DNA of 64,000 nucleotides from Leuconostoc litchii (GTDB lineage Bacteria; Bacillota; Bacilli; Lactobacillales; Lactobacillaceae), in assembly GCF_008107645.1 (NCBI RefSeq), contig NZ_SDGY01000001.1, forward strand, positions 186,540 to 250,539, given 5' to 3'. The notes below the pieces were generated by a model. It did no database searches, had not been told where the DNA came from, and was given only the letters and a program-made list of their open reading frames with translations. Positions 9,428 through 18,224 of the stretch are shown here, in pieces. Made by a program: the position numbers and the translations under genes. Position 1 is the first letter of the stretch. Each line of letters begins with the position of its first letter.

Positions 9428-9967
9428 ATGAATTTCTGGAAACTACTTTTTGGTTCGAAAAAAAAATTATCACAATTGAAAAGTACGGGTCAACTTAACG
9501 CAATCAAAATAGCAAATAGTGATAATGCGCCTGTTTTAGTGGCACCAGTGACTGGAGAATTAAAAGAAATAAAAAGCAGCCACGATGATTCTTTTAAATC
9601 AAAAAGTGGTGTTATGTTTGTACCGCACGGTGGGAATTTGATGGTGCCAGTTTCAGGTATTGTTACGGAATCAACTAGTGACTATCTCAAGTTAACAGAT
9701 ATATCAGAACAGACGGTAATTATGACAGTTGTGGGTGCATCGACTGTTGTAAGATTAGCTCGTTATGGTATTGGTCAACAGTTGCACGCTGGTGACGTAG
9801 TTGGTACTATGAATCAAAAAATTTTATTTGCTGATCATGAAGCGTTAAGTGTTTATGTTGTTTGGGAAAATAAAACATTACCAATTATCCGTTATGGGTC
9901 AGTCTACGCAGGACAAAATATTTGGCAAGTTAAGGAACTGCACAATGGTGATGAATCAAATGATTGA
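9428..9967 (+). CDS. EIIA-Glc-like protein lacking both active-site histidines
   Basis: A 179-residue protein with the EIIA-glucose (crr) fold. Recognisable pieces are APVTGEL (about residue 39), GVMFVPHGGNLMVPVSG (61-77) and HAGDVVGTMN. In true EIIA-Glc the phospho-accepting His lies two residues before the Gly of the H-x-G-(I/L)-D-T-V motif; here that site is Val101 in TVVGASTVV. The supporting histidine of the T-x-H-A motif is Asp85. It therefore cannot act as a normal phosphocarrier. A regulatory or structural role is inference. The 3' end overlaps truB. Confidence 0.75.
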   Translation: MNFWKLLFGSKKKLSQLKSTGQLNAIKIANSDNAPVLVAPVTGELKEIKSSHDDSFKSKSGVMFVPHGGNLMVPVSGIVTESTSDYLKLTDISEQTVIMTVVGASTVVRLARYGIGQQLHAGDVVGTMNQKILFADHEALSVYVVWENKTLPIIRYGSVYAGQNIWQVKELHNGDESND

Positions 9968-10853
9968 TGGTCTATTAGTTATTAACAAACCAAAGGGAAT
10001 GACTTCTTTTGATATTGTGGCCAAAGTGCGTCGTTTAGTTGGTCAAAAAAAGGTGGGTCATGCTGGAACGCTTGATCCTAATGTTGATGGTGTATTGGTA
10101 GTTGCTCTAGGTAAAGCAACAAAATTAATTGATGAACTACAGACGCGTCCTAAAAGTTATATTGGTGAAATCACACTTGGATTTGCAACAGAGACGGAAG
10201 ATTTAGACGGTCAAGTTATTGAAGAACTTAGTATAGATATTCCATTTTCTAGTGAAAAAATAGATAATGCAATACAGCAGTTGAATGGCCCAATTAAACA
10301 GAAACCACCCATGTATTCAGCAGTTAAGGTTAACGGAAAACGTTTATATGAATATGCTCGAAATGGTGAAATAGTCGAGCGGCCAATTCGCGAGGCAATG
10401 ATTCATAGTTTTAGACGAACTTCGAATATTCTTTTTGCAAATGGTTTACAAAAATTTGACTTTGAAGCAAAAGTTTCTAAAGGAACCTATATTCGTACGC
10501 TAGCTGTAGATACTGGGCAAGCTATTGGTATTCCAGCGACTATGACGAAATTAACGCGAGTTATGGGTAGTGGGTTTAAAATTGAAGAATCTTTACATCT
10601 AGATGAGTTAATGCGGCTTGAACATAATGATGTTGTGGCTAAAGTGATTCCAATAAAAGAAGTATTAGATTGGCCAATTAAAGAATTGAATGAAGACGAA
10701 TGGTTTGCTGTAAAAAACGGTCAAAAAATTTCTAATTGGTCACCAAGTAATCAGTACCTACAGCTTTATTATCAAAATAAATTGAAAGCAGTTTATCAAT
10801 ATGACGAAGATGGGCGTGTTTGGCGTTCACGTTATGTGTTTGATAACCAATAA
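9960..10853 (+). CDS. truB: tRNA pseudouridine(55) synthase TruB
   Basis: Modifies U55 in the T-loop of tRNAs, 297 residues. Motif I is at the N-terminus (GLLVINKPKGMTSFD). The catalytic Asp is in GHAGTLDPNVDGVLV, near residue 38. KGTYIRTLAVDTG is a further conserved block, followed by a short PUA-like C-terminus. The open frame extends much further 5', but those codons lie inside the EIIA-like gene. The ATG at 9960 has GGTGA seven bases upstream and gives the usual N-terminus. It overlaps the preceding gene by 8 bp and runs 2 bp from ribF. Confidence 0.94.
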   Translation: MIDGLLVINKPKGMTSFDIVAKVRRLVGQKKVGHAGTLDPNVDGVLVVALGKATKLIDELQTRPKSYIGEITLGFATETEDLDGQVIEELSIDIPFSSEKIDNAIQQLNGPIKQKPPMYSAVKVNGKRLYEYARNGEIVERPIREAMIHSFRRTSNILFANGLQKFDFEAKVSKGTYIRTLAVDTGQAIGIPATMTKLTRVMGSGFKIEESLHLDELMRLEHNDVVAKVIPIKEVLDWPIKELNEDEWFAVKNGQKISNWSPSNQYLQLYYQNKLKAVYQYDEDGRVWRSRYVFDNQ

Positions 10854-10855
10854 TT

Positions 10856-11797
10856 ATGACAGAATTAATTCGTTTACATTATCCCATAGTAAATTTTAAA
10901 AAGCCGGTTCAACAAGTTGTTGCAATGGGCTTTTTTGACGGTGTACATCTTGGTCATCAAGCTGTTTTAGCTCGTGCTAAGCAGGAGGCTGAAAAGCGTG
11001 GTGTACCTTTGGCTGTTTTAACTTATGACCCACATCCTATTGTGGCATTTCAAAAACTAAATCAACCTTTACGCTATTTAACACCATTGGAACAAAAAGT
11101 ATCTATTATGTCTCGCTTGGGTGTTGATAAAGTTTATGTGATGCGTTTTACCTCAAAACTTTCAAAACTAAAGGGACAATCATTTGTGGATGAAGTATTA
11201 ATGCATTTAAATCCGTTGACGGTAGTAGCGGGCTTTGATCATTTATATGGTGCAAATGGTACGAATAGTGACATGTCACACTTGTTGGTTTATGCTAAGG
11301 AACGTTTCGGTGTTATTACAGTACCTGAACTTGATGATTTGAATCAAAAAATTTCATCATCAACTATTCGTAAATACTTAGATAATGGTAACGTTGATAT
11401 GGTTACCAAACAGCTTGGGCACCCACATGCAACAACTGGTACAGTGGTTCATGGTGAAGCACGTGGACGAGAATTAGGTTACCCAACAGCCAATATTCAG
11501 ACTCCAGAAAATGAATGGCTCCCAGGAATAGGTATCTATGCGGTAAAAATACAAATTAACAATCAATGGTATCTGGGAATGGCAAGCATTGGTCGCAATG
11601 TTACTTTTGGTGAAGCACGTCCAATAACTGTTGAAATTAATATTTTAGATTTTAAAGAAGAAATATATGGTGAGGCTGTGCAAGTAGAATGGTACCACTA
11701 TCTACGTGGTGAAGTGAAGTTTAACGGCGTGCAATCACTAATCAATCAGTTGAAACTAGATGCTGAAGATACGCATCGCTATTTTAATGACAAATAA
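10856..11797 (+). CDS. ribF: Bifunctional riboflavin kinase/FMN adenylyltransferase
   Basis: Converts riboflavin to FMN and then FAD, 313 residues. The N-terminal nucleotidyltransferase half shows MGFFDGVHLGHQAVL near residue 24 and the SSSTIRKYL motif. The C-terminal riboflavin kinase half begins near residue 190 with TGTVVHGEARGRELGYPTAN. truB-ribF is a common Firmicute pair. It is separated from hrcA by a CIRCE-containing promoter. Confidence 0.96.
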   Translation: MTELIRLHYPIVNFKKPVQQVVAMGFFDGVHLGHQAVLARAKQEAEKRGVPLAVLTYDPHPIVAFQKLNQPLRYLTPLEQKVSIMSRLGVDKVYVMRFTSKLSKLKGQSFVDEVLMHLNPLTVVAGFDHLYGANGTNSDMSHLLVYAKERFGVITVPELDDLNQKISSSTIRKYLDNGNVDMVTKQLGHPHATTGTVVHGEARGRELGYPTANIQTPENEWLPGIGIYAVKIQINNQWYLGMASIGRNVTFGEARPITVEINILDFKEEIYGEAVQVEWYHYLRGEVKFNGVQSLINQLKLDAEDTHRYFNDK

Positions 11798-11804
11798 TAA
11801 TTTT

Positions 11805-11831
11805 TTGGCACTCGAATAAAAAGAGTGCTAA
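11805..11831 (+). promoter_or_regulatory. CIRCE operator 1 (HrcA binding site)
   Basis: TTGGCACTC, 9 bp, GAGTGCTAA. It matches the CIRCE consensus TTAGCACTC-N9-GAGTGCTAA at all but one base. It lies just upstream of the -35 region of the hrcA operon. Confidence 0.95.
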
Positions 11832-11836
11832 AACAC

Positions 11837-11867
11837 TTGCATTATTTTCTAAATAGTGTATTATAAT
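11837..11867 (+). promoter_or_regulatory. Promoter of hrcA-grpE-dnaK-dnaJ
   Basis: TTGCAT and TATAAT with a 19-bp spacer, lying between the two CIRCE copies. Confidence 0.65.
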
Positions 11868-11872
11868 ACTTG

Positions 11873-11899
11873 TTAGCAGTTATATATAACGAGTGCTAA
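11873..11899 (+). promoter_or_regulatory. CIRCE operator 2, left arm degenerate
   Basis: TTAGCAGTT, 9 bp, GAGTGCTAA. The right arm is perfect while the last three bases of the left arm deviate (GTT instead of CTC). It lies downstream of the -10, just before the hrcA ribosome-binding site, where binding would block transcription early. Confidence 0.85.
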
Positions 11900-11913
11900 A
11901 AGGAGTGATCAAT

Positions 11914-12939
11914 ATGGCGCTGACAGAACGACAAAAGTTAATCTTAACCGCCATTATTTACGAGTATACACAACGTGAGCATGCAGTTGGATCGAAGAGA
12001 TTACAGGAACACTTAGATATTAAAATTAGTTCCGCTACTATTCGAAATGAAATGGCTGCATTAGAAGCAGATGATTTGATTAAAAAATTACATACATCTG
12101 CTGGTCGAGTACCTTCATACGAAGGTTATCGTTACTACTTAAATCATTTGATGGTTACTCGTCATGCAACACAGCGCGATGTGCAAGCTGTTATTCAGTC
12201 ATTCCGTGGTAATTTCCATGAAATTGATGATCTATTTGATGAAACAGCTAGAACGTTATCAAATTTGACTGGCTACACAGTTTTGATATTAAAACCAAAA
12301 CGAAATGATATTCGAGTCTCTGGTTTTCGACTTGTGCCACTTGAAGGTCATCAGCTAATTGCCGTATTAGTTACGAATGATGGTAAGGTAACAAGTCAAA
12401 CCTTCAAGTTGCCAAACGAAATGGCTGCTGAGTCATTGGAAAGTATGGTGACGTATATCAATAGTCAGATGGTTGGACGTCCGGTAAATGATGTGCTTCG
12501 AATGATGCAGTCTGATGAATTGCCAACGCAAATGAGTCGCATGATTAAAACACCAGCTGCTTTCTTACAATTGTTTGGCGATGTGTTAGCTCGTTCAAGC
12601 GGTGATACGGTTCATATTGGTGGTAGATTAAATGTCTTGGATTTTAGTAAACAAACGGATATCGCTAATGTTAAACCACTGTTGGAGTTTTTAACGAGTG
12701 CCGAAGATGTAAGACATATTGTTTCACCAACCGAAAATGTGCGTATTAGATTGGGACGTGAAATTGGTGAACCGTTATTGTCTGATTTCAGTTTAGTCTC
12801 TCGTGGGTTTGTAATGCCTAACCAAGGCAATGGAATTATAGCATTACTTGGGCCAATTCCAATGGCTTATAGCACTAATGTTTTGTTAACAGATGCATTT
12901 GCTGAAGCCTTAAGTCGCAAAATGATTGAATATACATAA
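11914..12939 (+). CDS. hrcA: Heat-inducible transcription repressor HrcA
   Basis: Repressor of class I heat-shock genes, binding CIRCE. From the ATG used here it has 341 residues. The N-terminal winged HTH includes [13 protein letters not shown], followed by [14 protein letters not shown]. Then come the GAF-like region and the dimerisation segment. A GTG seven codons upstream is in frame but overlaps the AGGAG ribosome-binding site of this ATG. It heads the heat-shock operon and is autoregulated by two CIRCE boxes. Confidence 0.96.
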   Translation: MALTERQKLILTAIIYEYTQREHAVGSKRLQEHLDIKISSATIRNEMAALEADDLIKKLHTSAGRVPSYEGYRYYLNHLMVTRHATQRDVQAVIQSFRGNFHEIDDLFDETARTLSNLTGYTVLILKPKRNDIRVSGFRLVPLEGHQLIAVLVTNDGKVTSQTFKLPNEMAAESLESMVTYINSQMVGRPVNDVLRMMQSDELPTQMSRMIKTPAAFLQLFGDVLARSSGDTVHIGGRLNVLDFSKQTDIANVKPLLEFLTSAEDVRHIVSPTENVRIRLGREIGEPLLSDFSLVSRGFVMPNQGNGIIALLGPIPMAYSTNVLLTDAFAEALSRKMIEYT

Positions 12940-12955
12940 CTAGGAGGTCACACCT

Positions 12956-13525
12956 GTGACAGAGAAAAATGAAGAAATTGTAGAAGATAAAGACATTTCT
13001 GAGGAAGTTGACGAGAAGTTGACGGAAGAAATCGAATCTGAAGCAGATAATTTACAAGCAGATAGTGATTTAGAGCAAGAAAAAAATAATGCGTTAGTTG
13101 AACAGGTTAACAACCTCGAGGAAAAGTTGTTACGTTCACAAGCGGAAATACAGAATATTCAGCAACGTAATGCACGAGAGATGCAAAATATTCGAAAGTA
13201 TGATGGTCAAAAGTTGGCCAGTGCTGTATTACCTGCTGTAGATAATTTGGAAAGAGCACTGCAAGTTGAAGCTAATGATGAAGTTGCAAAACAGATAAAG
13301 ACTGGTGTCGAAATGACACTCAAGACATTGACGCAAGCTTTAATTGATAATGGCATTACTTCAACTGGTGAAGTTGGTGAGGCCTTTGATCCGACAAAGC
13401 ATCAAGCAATTCAAAGTGTTGATTCGACTGACGTTGATTCTGATCAAATTGCGCAAGTCTTACAGAAGGGTTATGTTTTGCAAGATCGTGTTATTAGGCC
13501 TGCAATGGTTGCAGTTGCTAAGTAA
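12956..13525 (+). CDS. grpE: Nucleotide exchange factor GrpE
   Basis: Releases ADP from DnaK, 189 residues. An acidic N-terminal tail (1-45) precedes a long coiled coil (about 45-105) and the beta-domain containing GEAFDPTKHQAIQ and VLQKGYVLQDRVIRPAMVAV. It starts at GTG with TAGGAGGT nine bases upstream. It lies 16 bp from hrcA. Confidence 0.96.
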   Translation: MTEKNEEIVEDKDISEEVDEKLTEEIESEADNLQADSDLEQEKNNALVEQVNNLEEKLLRSQAEIQNIQQRNAREMQNIRKYDGQKLASAVLPAVDNLERALQVEANDEVAKQIKTGVEMTLKTLTQALIDNGITSTGEVGEAFDPTKHQAIQSVDSTDVDSDQIAQVLQKGYVLQDRVIRPAMVAVAK

Positions 13526-13612
13526 ATGTTGCACTATATGGTGATTCAATCGATTAGATACTACACCTTAAAAAGTTGAAAATGATTTTAAAAGTAAAGG
13601 AAGAATATACTT

Positions 13613-15460
13613 ATGTCAAAAATTATTGGTATTGATTTAGGAACAACAAATTCAGCTGTTGCCGTCCTTGAAGGTGGCGAACCAAAGATTATTACAAACC
13701 CAGATGGTGGTCGTACAACACCTTCAGTTGTTTCATTTAAGAATGGGGAAAGCCAAGTCGGCGACGTGGCCAAGCGTCAAGCAATTACAAATCCGGACAC
13801 GATTATTTCAATCAAGTCTCACATGGGTGAAGCTGGTTATAAAGTTAATGCCAATGGTAAAGATTACACACCACAAGAAATTTCAGCAATGATTTTACAA
13901 TATATTAAGGGTTATGCTGAAGATTACTTAGGTGAAAAGGTTGAAAAGGCTGTTATCACAGTTCCTGCATACTTTAATGATGCACAGCGTCAAGCTACTA
14001 AGGATGCTGGTAAGATTGCTGGTTTGGAAGTAGAACGTATCATTAACGAACCAACAGCAGCTGCGTTGGCCTATGGTTTGGACAAGTTGGATAAGGATGA
14101 AAAAATTCTTGTCTATGACTTGGGTGGTGGAACATTCGATGTGTCAATTCTTGAATTAGGAGATGGTGTGTTTGAAGTTTTGTCAACCAACGGTGATACT
14201 CATCTTGGTGGTGATGACTTTGATAACAAAGTTATTGACTATTTGGCAGGGCAATTTAAGTCAGAAAATGGTGTTGACTTAAAGGATGACAAATTGGCTT
14301 TGCAACGTTTGAAGGATGCCGCAGAATCTGCTAAGAAGACTTTGTCATCTGCAAACGAAGCTCAAATTGATTTGCCATTTATTGCTTCAGGTGATAACGG
14401 CCCATTGCACTTGCAGACATCATTGACACGTGCGAAGTTTAACGAATTAACAGCTGATTTGGTTAAGAAAGCTGAACAACCTGTTTTGAACGCTTTGAAG
14501 GATGCTGGATTGTCATTCTCTGACATCGATGAGGTTATCTTGAACGGTGGTTCAACTCGTATTCCAGCCGTACAAGAATCTGTTAAGAAGATGACAGGGA
14601 AGGAACCTAACCACTCAATTAACCCTGATGAAGCTGTTGCTTTGGGCGCTGCAGTTCAAGGTGGTGTCATTACCGGTGATGTTAAGGATGTTGTTTTGCT
14701 TGATGTTACACCATTGTCATTGGGTATTGAGACAATGGGTGGTGTGTTCACTAAGTTGATTGAACGCAATACAACAATCCCAACTTCAAAGTCACAAGTA
14801 TTCTCAACAGCAGCTGATAATCAACCAGCTGTTGATATCCATGTTTTGCAAGGTGAACGTTCAATGGCTGCCGACAACAAGACATTGGGTCGTTTCCAAT
14901 TAGCAGATATTCCAGCCGCACCACGTGGTGTTCCTCAAATTGAAGTGACATTTGACATTGACCGTAACGGTATTGTTAATGTTTCTGCTAAGGACTTAGG
15001 AACACAGAAGGAACAAAAGATTACAATCCAAGCTGCTGGTGGTTTGTCAGACGAAGAAATTGAAAAGATGATGAACGATGCCAAGGCAAACGAAGAGGCT
15101 GATGCTAAGAAGAAAGAGGCTGTTGATACACGCAACGAAGCTGATCAATTGATTTTCCAAACTGAAAAGACTTTGGAAGAGGTTGGCGACAAGTTGGGTG
15201 ACGATGAAAAGAAGCCAACACAAGACGCTTTGGAAGCTTTGAAAAAAGCTAAGGAAGATGCCGCAGCTGATGATGCTGATTTGACAGATTTGAAGGCTAA
15301 GTCAGAAGAATTAACTAAGGTAGCTGGTGAATTAGCAATGAAGTTGTATCAACAAGCAGCACCAAAAGATGGAGCTGAAGGAGATGCAAAATCTGCCGAT
15401 GATAACACAGTTGACGGTGATTTTGAAGAAGTTGATCCAAATAAGGATGACAAGAAGTAA
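13613..15460 (+). CDS. dnaK: Chaperone DnaK (Hsp70)
   Basis: ATP-driven protein-folding chaperone of 615 residues. The nucleotide-binding domain has [46 protein letters not shown] and [13 protein letters not shown]. The substrate domain begins near residue 360 ([14 protein letters not shown]), the lid follows, and an acidic Asp/Lys tail ends the protein. Codon use is strongly biased (TTG for Leu, AAG for Lys), as expected of a highly expressed gene. It lies 87 bp after grpE. Confidence 0.98.
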   Translation: MSKIIGIDLGTTNSAVAVLEGGEPKIITNPDGGRTTPSVVSFKNGESQVGDVAKRQAITNPDTIISIKSHMGEAGYKVNANGKDYTPQEISAMILQYIKGYAEDYLGEKVEKAVITVPAYFNDAQRQATKDAGKIAGLEVERIINEPTAAALAYGLDKLDKDEKILVYDLGGGTFDVSILELGDGVFEVLSTNGDTHLGGDDFDNKVIDYLAGQFKSENGVDLKDDKLALQRLKDAAESAKKTLSSANEAQIDLPFIASGDNGPLHLQTSLTRAKFNELTADLVKKAEQPVLNALKDAGLSFSDIDEVILNGGSTRIPAVQESVKKMTGKEPNHSINPDEAVALGAAVQGGVITGDVKDVVLLDVTPLSLGIETMGGVFTKLIERNTTIPTSKSQVFSTAADNQPAVDIHVLQGERSMAADNKTLGRFQLADIPAAPRGVPQIEVTFDIDRNGIVNVSAKDLGTQKEQKITIQAAGGLSDEEIEKMMNDAKANEEADAKKKEAVDTRNEADQLIFQTEKTLEEVGDKLGDDEKKPTQDALEALKKAKEDAAADDADLTDLKAKSEELTKVAGELAMKLYQQAAPKDGAEGDAKSADDNTVDGDFEEVDPNKDDKK

Positions 15461-15472
15461 TATATCTTAAAA

Positions 15473-15499
15473 CAAACCGCATTCATTGAGTGCGGTTTG
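15473..15499 (+). terminator. Hairpin between dnaK and dnaJ
   Basis: A perfect 9-bp stem CAAACCGCA/TGCGGTTTG with a 9-nt loop. No T-run follows, so it is more likely an mRNA processing or stability element, or a weak attenuator lowering dnaJ relative to dnaK, than a full terminator. Confidence 0.5.
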
Positions 15500-15526
15500 T
15501 GTACATAAATTAGAAGGAGCGGGCGC

Positions 15527-16426
15527 GTGAATAACACTGAATATTATGACCGTCTCGGCGTTGGTAAAGACGCTAGTCAAGATGAAATAAAAAAGGCTTA
15601 TCGTAAGCTATCAAAAAAATACCATCCAGATTTGAACCATGAATCTGGTGCTGAAGAGAAGTATAAAGAAGTTCAAGAGGCTTTTGAAACACTTGGTGAC
15701 GAACAAAAACGAGCTCAGTATGATCAGTTTGGTCCAAACGGTGCGCAAGGTGGCTTCGGCGGTCAAGGTGGTTTTGGTGGTCAGGGCGGATTTAATGACT
15801 TTTCAGATTTGGGTGATATTTTTAGTCAAATGTTTGGTGGTGGTTTTGACCCTAATCGTCCACGTAAAGGACAAGACTTGCAATATCGCATAAATTTGAC
15901 TTTCGAAGAAGCTATTTTTGGAAAAGAAACGACTATTAAGTTTAATCGTGGAGATGGCCCACACGAAATAAAAGTTACCGTTCCTGCTGGTGTTGAAACA
16001 GGACAACAAATGCGCTTAAGTGGCCAAGGTGAAAGTGGTGTTAATGGTGGCCCACGTGGAGATTTGTTTGTGGTATTCCAAGTTTCACCATCAAGAGATG
16101 GTTTTGAACGTGATGGAGCTGATGTTTACTTGGAACAAAAAATTAGTTTTGTGACAGCTGCTTTGGGCGATGAAATTAAGGTTAAGACAGTACATGGCGA
16201 AATTAAACTAAGAATTCCGGCTGGTACTCAAACTGGTAAACGCTTCCGCTTGAGTGGCAAAGGGGCACCACGTTTACGAGGAAATGGCCACGGGGATCAA
16301 TTTGTTATTGTTACAGTTGAAGTACCAACGCGCTTAAATAAGGATCAGAAAAAGGCATTAGAGGCTTTCAAAGAAGCAACTGATGGTACAGCAACAAAGA
16401 AGAAGAGTTTCTTCGATAAGCTATAA
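15527..16426 (+). CDS. dnaJ: DnaJ-family co-chaperone without the zinc-finger domain
   Basis: Hsp40 partner of DnaK, 299 residues instead of the usual 370-380. The J domain is intact (residues 1-70, with the HPD tripeptide in KKYHPDLN) and is followed by a Gly/Phe linker with GGFGGQ repeats. The two C-terminal substrate-binding domains are present (ITVPAGV-type and [18 protein letters not shown]). The whole cysteine-rich domain with its four CxxCxGxG motifs is missing: TIKFNRGDG leads straight into [10 protein letters not shown], and the protein has no cysteine. It starts at GTG with AAGGAG upstream. Its operon position shows that it is the main DnaJ. Confidence 0.93.
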   Translation: MNNTEYYDRLGVGKDASQDEIKKAYRKLSKKYHPDLNHESGAEEKYKEVQEAFETLGDEQKRAQYDQFGPNGAQGGFGGQGGFGGQGGFNDFSDLGDIFSQMFGGGFDPNRPRKGQDLQYRINLTFEEAIFGKETTIKFNRGDGPHEIKVTVPAGVETGQQMRLSGQGESGVNGGPRGDLFVVFQVSPSRDGFERDGADVYLEQKISFVTAALGDEIKVKTVHGEIKLRIPAGTQTGKRFRLSGKGAPRLRGNGHGDQFVIVTVEVPTRLNKDQKKALEAFKEATDGTATKKKSFFDKL

Positions 16427-16427
16427 T

Positions 16428-16462
16428 AAAAAGGCTTGCAGATAATTTCTGTAAGCCTTTTT
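16428..16462. terminator. Bidirectional terminator between dnaJ and def
   Basis: AAAAAGGCTTGCAG and CTGTAAGCCTTTTT pair around a short AT loop, with A- and T-runs on either side. It serves both convergent genes. Confidence 0.9.
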
Positions 16463-16473
16463 ATTTCAGAAAA

Positions 16474-17049
16474 TCAATCGATATATTTTGTATCTTCATC
16501 TACTTCCCATGGTGATTTAACGTTAATGTGATCATAGTACAAGTGCCCATGTAAGTGATCTATTTCATGTTGAAAAACTATAGCTGGGTAGTCATGCAAT
16601 TTGATGGTTTTGGTATCACCGTTCTCGTTTTGATAGCGCACCGTTATTTTATAAGCTCGGGGTACAAACCCAGGTACGTCTTCATCAACTGATAGGCATC
16701 CTTCACCAACGTTTAAAGCACCACGCCTAACAGATTCTGATATAATGATAGGATTGAAAATAGTCCCTTGGAAATAAGGCTCATCTGATGTTTCTGGATC
16801 AAGAGATGGTATTAAAATAGACGACATATTCAAAGAATATCCAACTTGTGGAGCAGCTAATCCTACTCCTGGACGTAATCCATATTTTTCATTTTGTTGG
16901 TCATCTTGTGATATGACTAAATATGTCATCATATCTTTGGCAAGTTGAGCATGTTCATCATTCAAAGGGAAGTGGACAGGAGTAGCTATTTTACGTAAAA
17001 CAGGATCCCCATCTCGTACAATTTTATCCATAGTAAATCTGATTGTCAT
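16474..17049 (-). CDS. def: Peptide deformylase
   Basis: Removes the N-formyl group from nascent proteins, 191 residues. All three motifs are present: GVGLAAPQVG, EGCLSV (metal Cys) and QHEIDHLHG (metal His pair with the catalytic Glu). The insertion between motifs 1 and 2 and the length make it the type II (Gram-positive) form. GAGGT stands seven bases before the ATG on the minus strand. It is a monocistronic gene convergent with dnaJ. Confidence 0.96.
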   Translation of the reverse strand: MTIRFTMDKIVRDGDPVLRKIATPVHFPLNDEHAQLAKDMMTYLVISQDDQQNEKYGLRPGVGLAAPQVGYSLNMSSILIPSLDPETSDEPYFQGTIFNPIIISESVRRGALNVGEGCLSVDEDVPGFVPRAYKITVRYQNENGDTKTIKLHDYPAIVFQHEIDHLHGHLYYDHINVKSPWEVDEDTKYID

Positions 17050-17104
17050 TTTTTTTACCTCGTTAACTAGTATATCAAACGTTATAACATGTTAAAATAG
17101 AATT

Positions 17105-17377
17105 ATGAATGAAAATTATACATTACCGATTGACGGTGATTGGACTACAAAAGAAATTATTACTGTATCAACTTTTATTAACACTATTTTACAAGTATAT
17201 GAAGAGGGCGTTGTCCGCGAAGAGATATTATGTAATTACAATGCCTATCAAAAAATTATACCTGCTAAAAGTGAACAGAAGAGATTTGACAAAGATTTTG
17301 AGCGCCAGACAGGGTACAGTATTTATAGAACTATGAAACTAGTAACGACTTCAACGAAAGATAGAGTTCGCCTATGA
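17105..17377 (+). CDS. UPF0223 family protein
   Basis: A 90-residue protein of the YktA/UPF0223 family, whose function is unknown. Family marks are the N-terminal YTLPIDGDWTTKEIITVSTF and the C-terminal GYSIYRTMK. It overlaps the next gene by four bases (ATGA), so the two are co-translated; the same pairing with an inositol-monophosphatase homolog is seen in Bacillus (yktA-yktC region). Confidence 0.85.
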   Translation: MNENYTLPIDGDWTTKEIITVSTFINTILQVYEEGVVREEILCNYNAYQKIIPAKSEQKRFDKDFERQTGYSIYRTMKLVTTSTKDRVRL

Positions 17378-18162
17378 GTACGTTAAGTCCTTTTGAAATT
17401 CAAGAAATTGATCAAACTGTTTTAGGATGGCTTGATGAGTTACAAAAGTCAACAATGGCTGCTATGAACAGTCGGCTAGATGTTAGTACAAAGCATGATG
17501 CTCGTGACTTAGTTACAAATGTTGACAAAACGAATGAACAAATGATTAATGCCAACATTCGTAAATTTGACCCCAAGGCACATATTATTAGTGAAGAGGG
17601 GTATGGTGACAAACCGATTGCCATGACTGGACATGTTTGGTTTGTGGATCCAATTGATGGTACCATGAATTTTTATAAAGAACATGATGATTTTGCAATT
17701 ATGATTGCGCTTTATATCGATAATCAACCAGTTCTCGGTTGGATTATGGACGTGGTAAATAACATTGTTTATCATGGTGGTCCACAAATGGGGGTGTTTG
17801 CTAATCAATTACGTTTACGTCCACCGCTTGACGATGCCTTAAATGAAGGCATTGTTTTGCTAAGTGGGGCACGTTTACTTTATGGCATGTTTGGTTATGA
17901 TAAAATTGCTAAAAATGCTTTGGGATATCGCGTGATTGGTGCAGCAGGGCCATCGTTTATCCGTGTACTACGTGGACAAGCGGTTGGTTATTCTTCTAAA
18001 ATGATGTCGTGGGATTTTGCCGCTGGGTTAGTTTTGGCAAAAACATTAGGATTAATCGTTTCAGATATTGACGGAAAGCCGTTAGATATGTTATCATCTA
18101 ACATAGTATTAGTTGCTACGAATCGAGCGCATCGCGATATTTTGGCGTTGCATAGAAGCTAG
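17374..18162 (+). CDS. Inositol monophosphatase family protein
   Basis: A Mg-dependent phosphatase of 262 residues. Metal-binding motifs are SEEG (near residue 73), DPIDGTMNF (near 92) and SWDFAAGLVLAK toward the C-terminus. Substrates of bacterial members vary (inositol-1-phosphate, NADP or others), so none is assigned. It is translationally coupled to the UPF0223 gene, and its stop codon lies inside a terminator stem. Confidence 0.88.
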   Translation: MSTLSPFEIQEIDQTVLGWLDELQKSTMAAMNSRLDVSTKHDARDLVTNVDKTNEQMINANIRKFDPKAHIISEEGYGDKPIAMTGHVWFVDPIDGTMNFYKEHDDFAIMIALYIDNQPVLGWIMDVVNNIVYHGGPQMGVFANQLRLRPPLDDALNEGIVLLSGARLLYGMFGYDKIAKNALGYRVIGAAGPSFIRVLRGQAVGYSSKMMSWDFAAGLVLAKTLGLIVSDIDGKPLDMLSSNIVLVATNRAHRDILALHRS

Positions 18163-18186
18163 GGAACAATGATTCCCTAGCTTTTG
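18156..18186 (+). terminator. Terminator overlapping the end of the phosphatase gene
   Basis: An 11-bp perfect stem AAGCTAGGGAA/TTCCCTAGCTT with a 6-nt loop and short T-run. Confidence 0.85.
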
Positions 18187-18224
18187 TATGTGAGCAACAT
18201 TTAAATTAAAGGAGTACTAGAAAA

